Of a stretch of 64,000 nt of DNA, positions 8,105-19,012 are shown piece after piece. Every line of letters begins with the position of its first letter. Within the stretch, counting starts at the first letter, position 1. The stretch is from positions 124,001 through 188,000 of the forward strand of contig NZ_BCTO01000023.1 in the NCBI RefSeq assembly GCF_001571325.1. Reading direction: 5' to 3'. The DNA is from Delftia tsuruhatensis NBRC 16741 (GTDB taxonomy: Bacteria; Pseudomonadota; Gammaproteobacteria; Burkholderiales; Burkholderiaceae_C). The notes under the pieces are model-generated. The model ran no database searches and was not told the origin of the DNA. It saw nothing but the letters and a program-made list of their open reading frames with translations. The translations under genes were made by a program, and so were the position numbers.

Positions 8105-8557
8105 ATGAAAAAAGTCAACAAGTCCGTCCTGATCTGGTACAGCCCCCAAGAAATGTTTGCCCTGGTGACGGACGTGGCCCACTATGCCGACTTCCTTCCC
8201 TGGTGCGACCAGGCCAGGGTGCTGGAGCAGGACGAGCAGGGCATGACGGCCGAGGTGGGCATTGCATTCGGCGGCATGCGCAAGTCCTTCGTCACGCGCA
8301 ACACGCACAGCGTGCTCGACGATGGCGGGCGCCAGGTCAGCATCCGCCTGATCAAGGGGCCGTTCTCGCGGCTGGAGGGCCACTGGATGTTCCGCCCCGT
8401 GGGCGACGGATCGCAGCGCGCCTGCCGTGTCGAACTGCAACTGGACTACGGTTTCGACAACATGGCCCTGGCCGCCGTGGTCGGCCCGGTGTTCGACCGC
8501 ATTGCAGGCTCCATGGTCGATGCCTTCATCAAGCGTGCCGAGCAGGTCTATGGCTGA
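8105..8557 (+). CDS. ratA: RatA family START/COQ10-domain protein
   Basis: A 150-residue START-fold protein of the RatA/Coq10 family. Members bind ubiquinone or lipids and support respiration; in E. coli RatA was also reported to hinder 70S ribosome assembly. The pattern MKKVNKSVLIWYSPQEMFAL, DVAHYADFLPWC and the C-terminal GPVFDRIAGSMVDAFIKRAEQVYG helix are characteristic. The start at 8105 gives the usual family N-terminus. It overlaps the following rnfH-like gene by eight bases and is divergent from smpB, the classic neighbourhood. The toxin role is not established outside E. coli, so a ubiquinone-chaperone role is at least as likely. Confidence 0.92.
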   Translation: MKKVNKSVLIWYSPQEMFALVTDVAHYADFLPWCDQARVLEQDEQGMTAEVGIAFGGMRKSFVTRNTHSVLDDGGRQVSIRLIKGPFSRLEGHWMFRPVGDGSQRACRVELQLDYGFDNMALAAVVGPVFDRIAGSMVDAFIKRAEQVYG

Positions 8558-8894
8558 GCCCCAGCCCGCTGTGCGCATCACGCTGGCCTGCAGTGCGCGC
8601 GCCGGCGAAGTCGTCGAGCTGTTTCTGCAATTGCCGGCCGGTGCCACGATTGCCGATGCGGTGGCGGCGGCGGGCGGCTGGCAGGCGCTGGGCTTTGCGC
8701 AGGCCGGGCCGGCAGGCCTGTGGGGCCGCAGCGCGCCTTTGACGCAAGCCCTGCGCGACGGTGACCGAGTGGAGCTGTACCGGCCCTTGACCGTGGACCC
8801 TAAGGTGGCGCGCCGCGAGCGTTTCGCACGCCAGGGCGCTCGGGCCACGGGGCTGTTCCAGCGCCAGAGGCCTGGAGCCAAGGCCGGCTACTGA
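8550..8894 (+). CDS. rnfH: RnfH family ubiquitin-fold protein
   Basis: A 114-residue protein of the RnfH (UPF0125, also called RatB) family with a predicted beta-grasp fold. The RVELYRPLTVDPKVARRERF signature lies at residues ~72-91, with a basic Gly/Arg-rich tail. Its start overlaps the ratA stop by eight bases, so translation is coupled. The biochemical role is unknown; despite the name, it need not act with an Rnf complex, and none is encoded here. Confidence 0.9.
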   Translation: MAEPQPAVRITLACSARAGEVVELFLQLPAGATIADAVAAAGGWQALGFAQAGPAGLWGRSAPLTQALRDGDRVELYRPLTVDPKVARRERFARQGARATGLFQRQRPGAKAGY

Positions 8895-8913
8895 GCCGGC
8901 CCGGATTCGGCGA

Positions 8914-9468
8914 TCAGCGCATTGCGCCGCAATCGGAGGCGATGATGGCGTCGGCGCGCTTGAGTTCCGCATCGCGCGTGGCGTCGTCCATGAAGCCGCG
9001 CTCGCCCTGCTCATTCGTGTAGCCCAGCAGGCGGCCCGAAGACAGCGCGGTCTTGGACTGCTTGGCGCGTGCGCAGTTGTCCTGGCGCTGCTTGGCAATC
9101 CGTTCCTTTTCCGCCTTGGCCTTGGCGGCCTCCTGGGTTTCGGCCTTGCGCTTTTGCTCTTCCAGGGCCTTGTCGGTGCCTGCGGGCTTGGTGTCCTTGG
9201 CGGCTGCGGCAGGTGCTGCCGGTGCCGCGGCGTCCGCCGCAGGCGCCGTGCCTGCATCCGCAGCTGCCGCAGCGGCGGAGGGCGCGGCGGCAGGCGGCGG
9301 TGTGCTGCCGCCAGGCTGGCGCAGGATGTTCTTGGCGGGAATGTCAGGAGGCGGTGCGCGGTCGCTGAAGACCTTGCGGCCTGTGGCGTCGACCCATTGC
9401 CACTGGGCGGCTGCGGGCAGCGAACAGGCGGCAAGCGTGACTAGCAAAACAAGCTTGATGGCGTGCAT
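8914..9468 (-). CDS. DUF4124 domain-containing exported protein
   Basis: A 184-residue exported protein. An N-terminal hydrophobic signal is followed by WQWVDATGRKVFSDRAPP (residues ~23-40), the DUF4124 signature thought to be a small beta domain. LAAC at residues 12-15 could be a lipobox, but a Sec cleavage after the following AAA is also possible. The middle (residues ~55-85) is an Ala/Pro-rich low-complexity linker and then a charged helix rich in Lys, Glu and Gln (EEQKRKAETQEAAKAKAEKE) is predicted to be a coiled coil. Function is unknown. It ends 20 bases from rnfH (convergent) and is divergent from guaB. Confidence 0.85.
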   Translation of the reverse strand: MHAIKLVLLVTLAACSLPAAAQWQWVDATGRKVFSDRAPPPDIPAKNILRQPGGSTPPPAAAPSAAAAAADAGTAPAADAAAPAAPAAAAKDTKPAGTDKALEEQKRKAETQEAAKAKAEKERIAKQRQDNCARAKQSKTALSSGRLLGYTNEQGERGFMDDATRDAELKRADAIIASDCGAMR

Positions 9469-9513
9469 GGTGAGTTGGGGATCGGGCCGAATGGCCTACA
9501 GCATACATTGTGA

Positions 9514-11028
<1,515 letters not shown>

Positions 11029-11060
11029 TCCAGGTCCGGCGCCTTGGCGCGAGATGGAAA

Positions 11061-11097
11061 AGAGGTCCGGGCAGCCACTGCCCGGACCTCTTTTTTT
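11061..11097 (+). terminator. Rho-independent terminator after guaB
   Basis: A 13-base near-perfect stem (AGAGGTCCGGGCA at 11061-11073 with the complement ending at 11090) encloses a short loop and is followed by seven T residues. It lies between convergent guaB and ilvD. Confidence 0.92.
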
Positions 11098-11141
11098 CGT
11101 GCGCTCACGAAGCTCAGATGGCGAAGCTCAGATGACGACGC

Positions 11142-12836
11142 TCAAATGGCGAAGTTGTCCAGCACCGCGCCCGAGCTGGCGCTCGATGCGTTGAACGCGA
11201 ACTTGGCCTGCACGCCCCGCGTGTAGCGGGGCGCGGGGGCCTTCCATGCCGCACGGCGCTGGGCGAGCACGTCTTCGGGCACGTTCAGCTGCAGCTGCAA
11301 TGCGTGCGCGTCGATGGTGATCGAGTCGCCCTCGTGCACCAGCGCGATGGTGCCGCCCACGGCCGCTTCCGGCGCCACGTGGCCGACCACCATGCCCCAG
11401 GTGCCGCCGGAGAAGCGGCCATCGGTGATCAGGCCCACGCTCTCGCCCAGGCCGGCGCCGATCAGGGCGCCCGTGGGTGCCAGCATTTCCGGCATGCCGG
11501 GGCCGCCCTTGGGGCCCAGGTAGCGCAACACCATCACGTCGCCGGCCTGTATCCTGCCGTCGAGGATGGCCGCCAGTGCCGATTGCTCATCGTTGAACAC
11601 GCGTGCCGGGCCGGTGATGACCGGGTTCTTCAGGCCCGTGATCTTGGCCACCGCACCTTCCGGACTCAGGTTGCCCTTGAGGATGGCCAGGTGGCCCTGC
11701 GGGTAGAGCGCATCCGAGAGGGGGCGGATGACCTGCGGGTTGGGCGGTTCGTCAGGCACGCCGGCCAGGGTCTCGGCGATGGTCTGGCCCGAGATGGTGA
11801 TGCAGTCGCCGTGCAGCAGGCCCGCATTCAGCAGGATCTTCATGACCTGCGGGATGCCGCCCGCCTGATGCAGGTCCACCGCCAGGTATCTGCCGCTGGG
11901 CTTGAGATCGCACAGCACCGGCACCCGCTGGCGGATGCGCTCGAAGTCGTCGATGGACCAGGGCACGCCGGCCGCATGGGCGATCGCGAGAAAGTGCAGC
12001 ACGGCATTGGTGGAGCCCCCGGTCGCCATGATCACCGAGACCGCGTTCTCGATGGACTTGCGCGTCACGATGTCGCGCGGCTTGAGGTCCATCTTGATGG
12101 CCTCGATCAGCACCCTGGCGGATTCCTTGGCCGAGTTTTCCTTTTCATCATGGGGATTGGCCATGGTGGAGGAGTAGGGCAGGCTCATGCCCAGCGCCTC
12201 GAACGCGCTGGACATGGTGTTGGCGGTGTACATGCCGCCGCACGAGCCAGTGCCGGGAATGGCGTGCTGCTCGATGTCCTTGAGCTCCTGGTCGCTGATC
12301 TTTCCCGCGGCGTTCTCGCCGACGGCCTCGAACACGCTGACGATGTTCAGGTCCCGGCCTTTCCACCTGCCGGGCAGGATGGTGCCGCCGTAGACATAGA
12401 TGGCCGGCACATTGGCGCGCAGCATGCCCATCATGCCGCCCGGCATGTTCTTGTCGCAGCCGCCGACCACCAGCACGCCATCCATCCACTGGCCGCCCAC
12501 GCAGGTCTCTATGCAGTCGGCGATCACCTCGCGGCTGACCAGCGAGTACTTCATGCCTTCCGTGCCCATGGACATGCCGTCCGAGATGGTCGGCGTGCCG
12601 AACACCTGCGCGTTGCCGCCGGCCTCCTCGATGCCTGCGATGGCCGCGTCCGCCAGCCTTTGCAGGCCGGAGTTGCACGGCGTGATCGTGCTGTGGCCGT
12701 TGGCCACGCCGACCATGGGCTTCTTGAAATCCTCTTCCTTGTAGCCCATGCCGTAGAACATGGAGCGGTTGGCTGCGCGCGCCTTGCCTTCGGTGATGTG
12801 GGAGCTTCGGCGGTTGATCTGGTTCGGCGGGGTCAT
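11142..12836 (-). CDS. ilvD: dihydroxy-acid dehydratase
   Basis: A 564-residue enzyme that dehydrates 2,3-dihydroxy-3-methylvalerate and its isovalerate analogue, the third common step of isoleucine and valine synthesis. Three cysteines expected to hold the iron-sulphur cluster are visible in [16 protein letters not shown] and [14 protein letters not shown]. The start ATG at 12836 gives the normal [21 protein letters not shown]-terminus; the frame stays open far upstream but that stretch is antisense to the LysR gene and not protein-like. It is monocistronic and divergent from a LysR regulator, which probably controls it. Confidence 0.97.
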   Translation of the reverse strand: MTPPNQINRRSSHITEGKARAANRSMFYGMGYKEEDFKKPMVGVANGHSTITPCNSGLQRLADAAIAGIEEAGGNAQVFGTPTISDGMSMGTEGMKYSLVSREVIADCIETCVGGQWMDGVLVVGGCDKNMPGGMMGMLRANVPAIYVYGGTILPGRWKGRDLNIVSVFEAVGENAAGKISDQELKDIEQHAIPGTGSCGGMYTANTMSSAFEALGMSLPYSSTMANPHDEKENSAKESARVLIEAIKMDLKPRDIVTRKSIENAVSVIMATGGSTNAVLHFLAIAHAAGVPWSIDDFERIRQRVPVLCDLKPSGRYLAVDLHQAGGIPQVMKILLNAGLLHGDCITISGQTIAETLAGVPDEPPNPQVIRPLSDALYPQGHLAILKGNLSPEGAVAKITGLKNPVITGPARVFNDEQSALAAILDGRIQAGDVMVLRYLGPKGGPGMPEMLAPTGALIGAGLGESVGLITDGRFSGGTWGMVVGHVAPEAAVGGTIALVHEGDSITIDAHALQLQLNVPEDVLAQRRAAWKAPAPRYTRGVQAKFAFNASSASSGAVLDNFAI

Positions 12837-12916
12837 GGCATGTCTCTCGTTGTGGGGGTTGGATGAGTATGGGCCGACTGATTCATCTGATCCAATCCTA
12901 TTCATCGGCATGATTG

Positions 12917-12931
12917 ATATGCTGCGCATAT
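12917..12931. promoter_or_regulatory. LysR-type T-N11-A box overlapping lysR start
   Basis: The perfect inverted repeat ATATGC-TGC-GCATAT contains the T-N11-A core of LysR-family sites. It covers the first two bases of the lysR start codon and lies about 80 bases upstream of ilvD. Binding here would be expected to repress the regulator's own expression and could also act on ilvD. Confidence 0.55.
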
Positions 12932-13859
12932 GAATGAGCCCCTCATTGATCTGCGCGTCTGGCGGCAATTCCTGGCCGTGGCGGACGAGCTGCACTTCGG
13001 CCGCGCCGCGTCGCGCCTGCACATGACGCAGCCGCCGCTCACTCAGGCCATCGCCCAGCTGGAGCGCAGCCTGGACGTGGCGCTGTTCGAGCGCTCGAGC
13101 CGCCACGTCGCGCTGACGCCGGCCGGCGAGGCGCTTGTGCCGCAGGTGCGTGAGCTTCTGGCGCGGGCGGCGGCGCTGCCGGGGATTGCGCGGGCTGCGG
13201 CAGCGGGAGAAGTGGGGCGCGTGCGGCTGGCCTTTGTCTCCACCATCGGCTTCACCCGGCTGCCGCTGTGGGTGCGGGACTTCGTGGCAGGCACGCCAGG
13301 TGTGGCGATGGAGCTGGTCGAGGCCACCAGCGATGTGCAGATGGAAGCCTTTGAGCGCGGGCAGATCGATGCCGGACTGATGTTGCATGCCCCCGGGCAT
13401 GCGCCGGCCGGCCTGGAGCGCCTGGCCGTGGGACGGGAAGCCATGGTGCTGGCCCTGCCGCAGCAGCATGCGCTTGCCGGTGCGGACCGGCTGATGCTCG
13501 ACGAAGTGCTGGAGCAGCCGCTGGTGATCTTTCCGCGCCGCATCATGCCCTCGCTCCATGACGCGGTGACGGATCTGTACCGACGGCACGGACATGTGCC
13601 GCGCATCGCGCAGCAGGCGATACAGATGCAGACCATCGTGAACCTGGTCTGGGGCGGCATCGGCCTGGCCTGGGTGCCCGCCAGCGTGATGCAGTTCTGC
13701 AGGCCCGGCGTGGTCTACCGCGAGGCGGTTTTCGCCAGCGCCCGTGCAGGCAGCAAGGCCGTTGCCCTGCCGGTCTGCGAGACCAGCCTGGCCTGGCCGG
13801 CCGGAGCCATGTCGCCCGCGCTGGCGCGGTTTGTCGGCTTCGTGCGCGAACAGCGCTGA
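12930..13859 (+). CDS. LysR family transcriptional regulator (ilvD-divergent)
   Basis: A 309-residue LysR regulator. The winged helix-turn-helix is at residues ~8-66 ([31 protein letters not shown]), followed by a periplasmic-binding-like effector domain. No clear Shine-Dalgarno precedes the ATG; the palindromic LysR box overlaps it. Divergence from ilvD suggests control of branched-chain amino acid synthesis, though the effector is not known. Confidence 0.92.
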   Translation: MNEPLIDLRVWRQFLAVADELHFGRAASRLHMTQPPLTQAIAQLERSLDVALFERSSRHVALTPAGEALVPQVRELLARAAALPGIARAAAAGEVGRVRLAFVSTIGFTRLPLWVRDFVAGTPGVAMELVEATSDVQMEAFERGQIDAGLMLHAPGHAPAGLERLAVGREAMVLALPQQHALAGADRLMLDEVLEQPLVIFPRRIMPSLHDAVTDLYRRHGHVPRIAQQAIQMQTIVNLVWGGIGLAWVPASVMQFCRPGVVYREAVFASARAGSKAVALPVCETSLAWPAGAMSPALARFVGFVREQR

Positions 13860-13927
13860 GTGGCGTTCACCGATAGCCCTCCCCGAGGCAAGGCCCGCGA
13901 ATATCCGCATGGTTCTGGTCTGAATTT

Positions 13928-13955
13928 TTGGAAATTCTGGCCAGAATGATAGAAT
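13928..13955 (+). promoter_or_regulatory. toxin-antitoxin promoter with palindromic operator
   Basis: A -35-like TTGGAA (13928-13933) and -10-like TAGAAT (13950-13955) are 16 bases apart. The spacer holds the perfect 14-base palindrome ATTCTGGCCAGAAT (13934-13947), a fitting site for repression by the Phd-type antitoxin. Confidence 0.6.
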
Positions 13956-14001
13956 TCGGGCCAGGCCGGACACCAGGCCTGCTTTTGTTTTCAGCCCCGC
14001 C

Positions 14002-14280
14002 ATGCAATCTGTCGGCATCTACGAAGCCAAGACCCGTTTCTCCGCCCTGATCGAACTTGTCGAGCAGGGCGAGGAAGTGCGCATCACCCGCCACGGCAAG
14101 GAAGTGGTGCGCATGCTGCCGGTGCGCCGCCGCCCCGTGATCACCGACGAGCAGATCGCCCGCGAGCTGGAGCAGATGCAGGCGCTGCAGGCCACGGTGC
14201 GGCCAGCCCAGCCGGCCCAGTCGGCACAGGCGCCGGACTCCACCACCCGACTGCGCCACGCAGGCCGGAGCCAGGCATGA
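14002..14280 (+). CDS. type II antitoxin, Phd/YefM family
   Basis: A 92-residue antitoxin. Residues 1-55 ([36 protein letters not shown]) match the Phd/YefM DNA-binding fold, which normally dimerises on the operator. The C-terminal half is a Gln/Ala-rich, probably disordered segment that should wrap the toxin. It overlaps the toxin gene by four bases (ATGA), giving coupled translation, and is preceded by a promoter with a palindromic operator, so autoregulation is likely. Confidence 0.92.
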   Translation: MQSVGIYEAKTRFSALIELVEQGEEVRITRHGKEVVRMLPVRRRPVITDEQIARELEQMQALQATVRPAQPAQSAQAPDSTTRLRHAGRSQA

Positions 14281-14711
14281 CCTCCTTCGTGCTCGATGCC
14301 TCCGTCACCGCCGCCTGGCTGCTGCCCGATGCCGCCAGCGTGCACACCCAGCGCCTGTACACCCGCATCCGCCGCCATGAAGTGGACCCGCAGGCGCCCA
14401 ACCTCTGGCAGTGGGAATGCGGCAACCTGATCGCCTCGGGCGTGCACGGCGGCCGCATTCCGCACAGCTCGGTCGAAGGCCTGTGGGGCGTGCTCGAGGC
14501 CATCCGCCACCGCGTGGAGCTGCACGAGCTGGCGCCCGCCCAGCACAAGGCCGTGCTCGACGTGGCGCTGGACACCCGCCTGCCGGTGTATGACGCGGCC
14601 TACCTGTGGCTGGCGCAGTCGCTGCGCCTGCCGCTGGCCACTTTTGACGCGGCCCAGGCCGCCGCCGCCCGCAAGCGCGGGCTGGCGCTGCTGGCCCCTG
14701 AAGATTTCTGA
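14277..14711 (+). CDS. vapC: type II toxin, VapC-like PIN-domain ribonuclease
   Basis: A 144-residue PIN-domain protein, a predicted Mg2+-dependent RNase. The acidic active-site residues are present: Asp7 in VLDAS, the Glu of WQWECGNL (residue ~47), the Asp of [10 protein letters not shown] (~106) and the Asp of LATFDAA (~124). It follows the Phd-type antitoxin with a four-base overlap. VapC family members usually cut tRNA or rRNA; the target here is unknown. The pair sits only 25 bases before guaA, on the same strand, so it could contribute read-through transcription to guaA. Confidence 0.9.
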   Translation: MTSFVLDASVTAAWLLPDAASVHTQRLYTRIRRHEVDPQAPNLWQWECGNLIASGVHGGRIPHSSVEGLWGVLEAIRHRVELHELAPAQHKAVLDVALDTRLPVYDAAYLWLAQSLRLPLATFDAAQAAAARKRGLALLAPEDF

Positions 14712-14736
14712 TCCCCTTCCATCACCTTTGCCTGAG

Positions 14737-16359
<1,623 letters not shown>

Positions 16360-16373
16360 TTGCGCAATAGGAA

Positions 16374-16432
16374 ACGGCCGGAGTCGTCCGGCCGTATTTC
16401 CGAATCAAGCCCGCGGCACTGCGGGCTTTTTT
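16374..16432 (+). terminator. tandem hairpins / Rho-independent terminator after guaA
   Basis: The first hairpin (ACGGCCGGA 16374-16382 with 16387-16395) has no T run. The second (AAGCCCGC 16407-16414 with 16421-16428) runs into six T residues and is a convincing terminator for guaA. It also faces the convergent DUF2075 gene. Confidence 0.85.
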
Positions 16433-16450
16433 CTGCCCGCCCGCCGTTGT

Positions 16451-18322
16451 TCAGTGGGATGCTGGAATAGCCGAATGCTCGCGCAGGTATGCCCTCAGCT
16501 TCGCGTCCGTGGCATACACATAGCACCCCTTCATGCCACGGGTCATCAAGGTGCGATAGGTGTTCTTGATGATGCTTTCCGCCAGCCGTGCGGCCTCGGC
16601 AGGCTGCTCCTTCGTCATCTTCACGAATCCCTTCATGGTCTTGTCATGTCTGTCCCTGGCTCGGGGCACTGCCACCAGCGTGTCGCCCATGATGGTCAGG
16701 TCTGGCCCGATGATGACTCCCACATAGTCCACTTCCAGCCCCTGGCAGGTGTGTATGCAGCCGACCTGTGCCACAGAGTTCGGTGCCACGATCCAGAGGC
16801 TGCCGTCCTGGTCCAGATTCCATTGGCGCTCGTAGTCTCCGATGACTACGTCCATAAGCTTGGGATTCTTCTTGCTGTTCCATGGCCAGCAGTAACCAGC
16901 CACAACGCGTGCCCGGTTGTTGGCGTTCTTCGTCTCGATGGCCTTGTGCAGATCCGAGGGGTCGTCAAACACCTGAAAGTCAAACGGAATATCTGCAAGG
17001 CTAGGGTTGGCGGTAGTTCGGATCTGCAACGTATGGTCTACCCAGGCCAGATAGCCGTCGGAGCCGGCGCACCGAAATTGGGAAGTCAGCGAATATTCCT
17101 CTACCTCAGCATTCCGCCCGGCTGCAAACTTGCGGATGATCTCCTTGGAACCTACATCCTTGAGAGTCACGCGCTGGTCTTCGTCGATGAAAAAGATGCT
17201 GCACTTGGCAGCTTCTATCAGCTCCTTGACCTGATGGGTGCCCAGATTCCCATAGAAGCCGCTTTTTTCGGTTAGGCGATGTGCTTCGTCCACGACCAAG
17301 ACATCAAAGGCATCCTGCACGGTTTCCGTGAAGGAGCCTGATCCGCCGAAAAGATTGACCAGATGTGCGTTGTCGCGCGTCTGTATCAGCTTGTCGCTAT
17401 AGACAGCGCGTGGGGCAGCGTTCTTGGAAATGTATTTGACGGTCAAGCCTTCGCGCAGAGCCGCAAGCAGGTTGACGGCGATCACCGACTTGCCGGTTCC
17501 AGGACCGCCCTCAATGATCAAGACGCGAGGCCTGCCGCTGGCGCTGGCCTGGCGGCATGCGGCCTTCGCAGCCTCGAACACTTCCTTCTGGTCGTCGATT
17601 AGCGCGAACTCGCTGTTGCCCTTCAGCAGCTTGCCGACCACATCCGCCAGCGCTTTGGATGGCCGCATCCTTCCTCGTTCAAGATCGAACAGCACCTGGC
17701 GGCCTCGGCCATGCCGGATGTGCTGTTTGATGAACTCGCGGAGTTTCTTGCGGTCTTCATCGCCTTTCAGGAACAAAGGTGCCCGCTCGATATAGGGCTG
17801 GTACTGGGGGGAGTCGATGATGCCATCGGCGGCATAGTTGTGCAGGTAGGCGCAAGGCTTCAGCTGCAGCCCGCCGTCATAGATGGCCTCGTTGAACCCC
17901 TCCAGAAATGCCGTGTACGACCACGCCTGGTAGCTGGGGTGAATGCGCGCCTGGTCAGGGCGCATTCCACCGCGCAAAAGCACGATGGCATCGCGGTCGG
18001 TGGCGCCGACCGATGACCATTGCTTGAGTTCGACCACCACCAGCCGTCGAGAGCCGTCGTCGGCATGTCCGGCAAGAATGACATCGATGCGTTTTGACGA
18101 TTGCGGCAGGATGAATTCGACAGCGACCCCGATGTCGGGTGCGATTTCCGGGTCACGCAGAAGGCGGGCAATGTAGCCCAGCGACTCGCGCCATGATCGG
18201 ATCTCCGCCTTGGCTACCTTGCGGTGAGTCGCTGCCTGGTACTTCGCGTAGATGACGTCTTCAATATCGCGTTCGTCGTAGTCGAGCAGGAATTGTGTCT
18301 TCTCGGCCTGATAAACGATCAT
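16451..18322 (-). CDS. DUF2075 (Schlafen group 3-like) DNA/RNA helicase with N-terminal PD-(D/E)XK nuclease domain
   Basis: A 623-residue, two-domain protein. Residues ~60-105 carry a PD-(D/E)XK nuclease signature (RIDVILAG with Asp80, then VVVELKQW with Glu98 and Lys100). Residues ~265-610 form a superfamily 1-like helicase of the DUF2075 type: Walker A GGPGTGKS (272-279), Walker B VLVVDEAH (341-348), SQFRCAGSDGYLAWV, and a late HTCQGLEVDYVGVIIGP motif. It should be a cytoplasmic ATP-driven nuclease acting on DNA or RNA. Its start overlaps the stop of the MazG-like gene by four bases (ATGA), so the two are translationally coupled. GC content and codon use are lower than in flanking core genes. 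Role in phage or plasmid defence is inferred from domain types and location. Confidence 0.88.
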   Translation of the reverse strand: MIVYQAEKTQFLLDYDERDIEDVIYAKYQAATHRKVAKAEIRSWRESLGYIARLLRDPEIAPDIGVAVEFILPQSSKRIDVILAGHADDGSRRLVVVELKQWSSVGATDRDAIVLLRGGMRPDQARIHPSYQAWSYTAFLEGFNEAIYDGGLQLKPCAYLHNYAADGIIDSPQYQPYIERAPLFLKGDEDRKKLREFIKQHIRHGRGRQVLFDLERGRMRPSKALADVVGKLLKGNSEFALIDDQKEVFEAAKAACRQASASGRPRVLIIEGGPGTGKSVIAVNLLAALREGLTVKYISKNAAPRAVYSDKLIQTRDNAHLVNLFGGSGSFTETVQDAFDVLVVDEAHRLTEKSGFYGNLGTHQVKELIEAAKCSIFFIDEDQRVTLKDVGSKEIIRKFAAGRNAEVEEYSLTSQFRCAGSDGYLAWVDHTLQIRTTANPSLADIPFDFQVFDDPSDLHKAIETKNANNRARVVAGYCWPWNSKKNPKLMDVVIGDYERQWNLDQDGSLWIVAPNSVAQVGCIHTCQGLEVDYVGVIIGPDLTIMGDTLVAVPRARDRHDKTMKGFVKMTKEQPAEAARLAESIIKNTYRTLMTRGMKGCYVYATDAKLRAYLREHSAIPASH

Positions 18323-18693
18323 GGCTCGGGCAGCTGGTCGTATTTGGTGCTGACGCCGCGCGACGCCTCGACAGGGTATTTGGCGGCGTTGGAAGCCAGC
18401 TTGCTGGCGATGGCTGCGTTGAGGTCCACGTCCAGCACATCCGCCAAGCGGATGAGGTACAGGGCGACATCGGCCAGTTCGTCGCGTACCGCCGAGGCGG
18501 TTTTAGGATTCGAGGCGGCCGAATGAGAGTCGGCCTCGGTCATCCATTGGAATATTTCGGTCAACTCACCCACCTCGCCCGAGAGAGCCATGACCAGATT
18601 CTTGGGTGAATGGAATTGCTGCCACTCCCGCTCTTGCGCAAACTGCCTCAGCGCGTGTACCGCGCCCGTCACGTCAATCAGACTTTTGTCCAC
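18319..18693 (-). CDS. MazG-like nucleotide pyrophosphohydrolase
   Basis: A 124-residue all-alpha NTP pyrophosphohydrolase of the MazG-like/dCTPase (RS21-C6) group, expected to convert (d)NTPs to (d)NMPs. The metal-binding pattern E-x2-E (Glu40, Glu43) followed by E-x2-D (Glu72, Asp75) is intact, as is the EREWQQFHSPKNLVMALSGE lead-in. The start is GTG at 18693, supported by an AAAGGG ribosome-binding site seven bases upstream; an ATG one base off is out of frame. It is the first gene of a two-gene operon with the DUF2075 nuclease-helicase. In that setting it may deplete nucleotides during infection or supply a nucleotide signal; both are inferences. Confidence 0.88.
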   Translation of the reverse strand: MDKSLIDVTGAVHALRQFAQEREWQQFHSPKNLVMALSGEVGELTEIFQWMTEADSHSAASNPKTASAVRDELADVALYLIRLADVLDVDLNAAIASKLASNAAKYPVEASRGVSTKYDQLPEP

Positions 18694-19012
18694 ATCCAGA
18701 CCCTTTCGGAACGGATTGTTACCTATTCTGCAGTTCCTAGGACTCAGAGACCTGAAGTATCGCTGCGCCTAGGAAGATTCTGAGCCCGGGCGAGGCTTGG
18801 ATGTAAGAACTAGCCGCCTGATTCCCAGGCCAGGTGCAAGCACTTGCGCGCAGACAGACGAAGTCCAGTGTTCCCCATGAAAGACATGGCTGCTACCAGA
18901 CCAAGCATGCGTTTGTAACGTAAAGTACTATTTCTTTGCAATTTGCTGTGTGCTGCTGCGGACCTAGCCCGTGGGTATTGATTCCGCATGAAGATACTTC
19001 TCCCAAACGCTG
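18694..19012. other. divergent intergenic region with paired CCTAGG inverted repeat
   Basis: These 319 bases separate the MazG-like/DUF2075 operon from the DUF3883 gene. Two copies of CCTAGG (18736-18741, 18768-18773), with flanking bases forming the inverted repeat TTCCTAGG...CCTAGGAA (18734-18775), lie 32 bases apart, about three helical turns. CTAG, usually rare in such genomes, occurs twice more here (near 18808 and 18973). The base composition is AT-richer than the surroundings. It must contain both promoters, but no clear -35/-10 pair was found. No gene is seen. Confidence 0.5.

Noticed and set aside
8105-8894. RatA/RnfH as a toxin-antitoxin pair
   Set aside because: The RatAB naming suggests this, but the pair is a conserved core arrangement beside smpB and the second protein is not an antitoxin by sequence.
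12837-14018. Upstream extension of the ilvD frame by almost 400 codons
   Set aside because: The stretch is antisense to the lysR gene, has no ilvD-family similarity, and the normal IlvD N-terminus begins at 12836.
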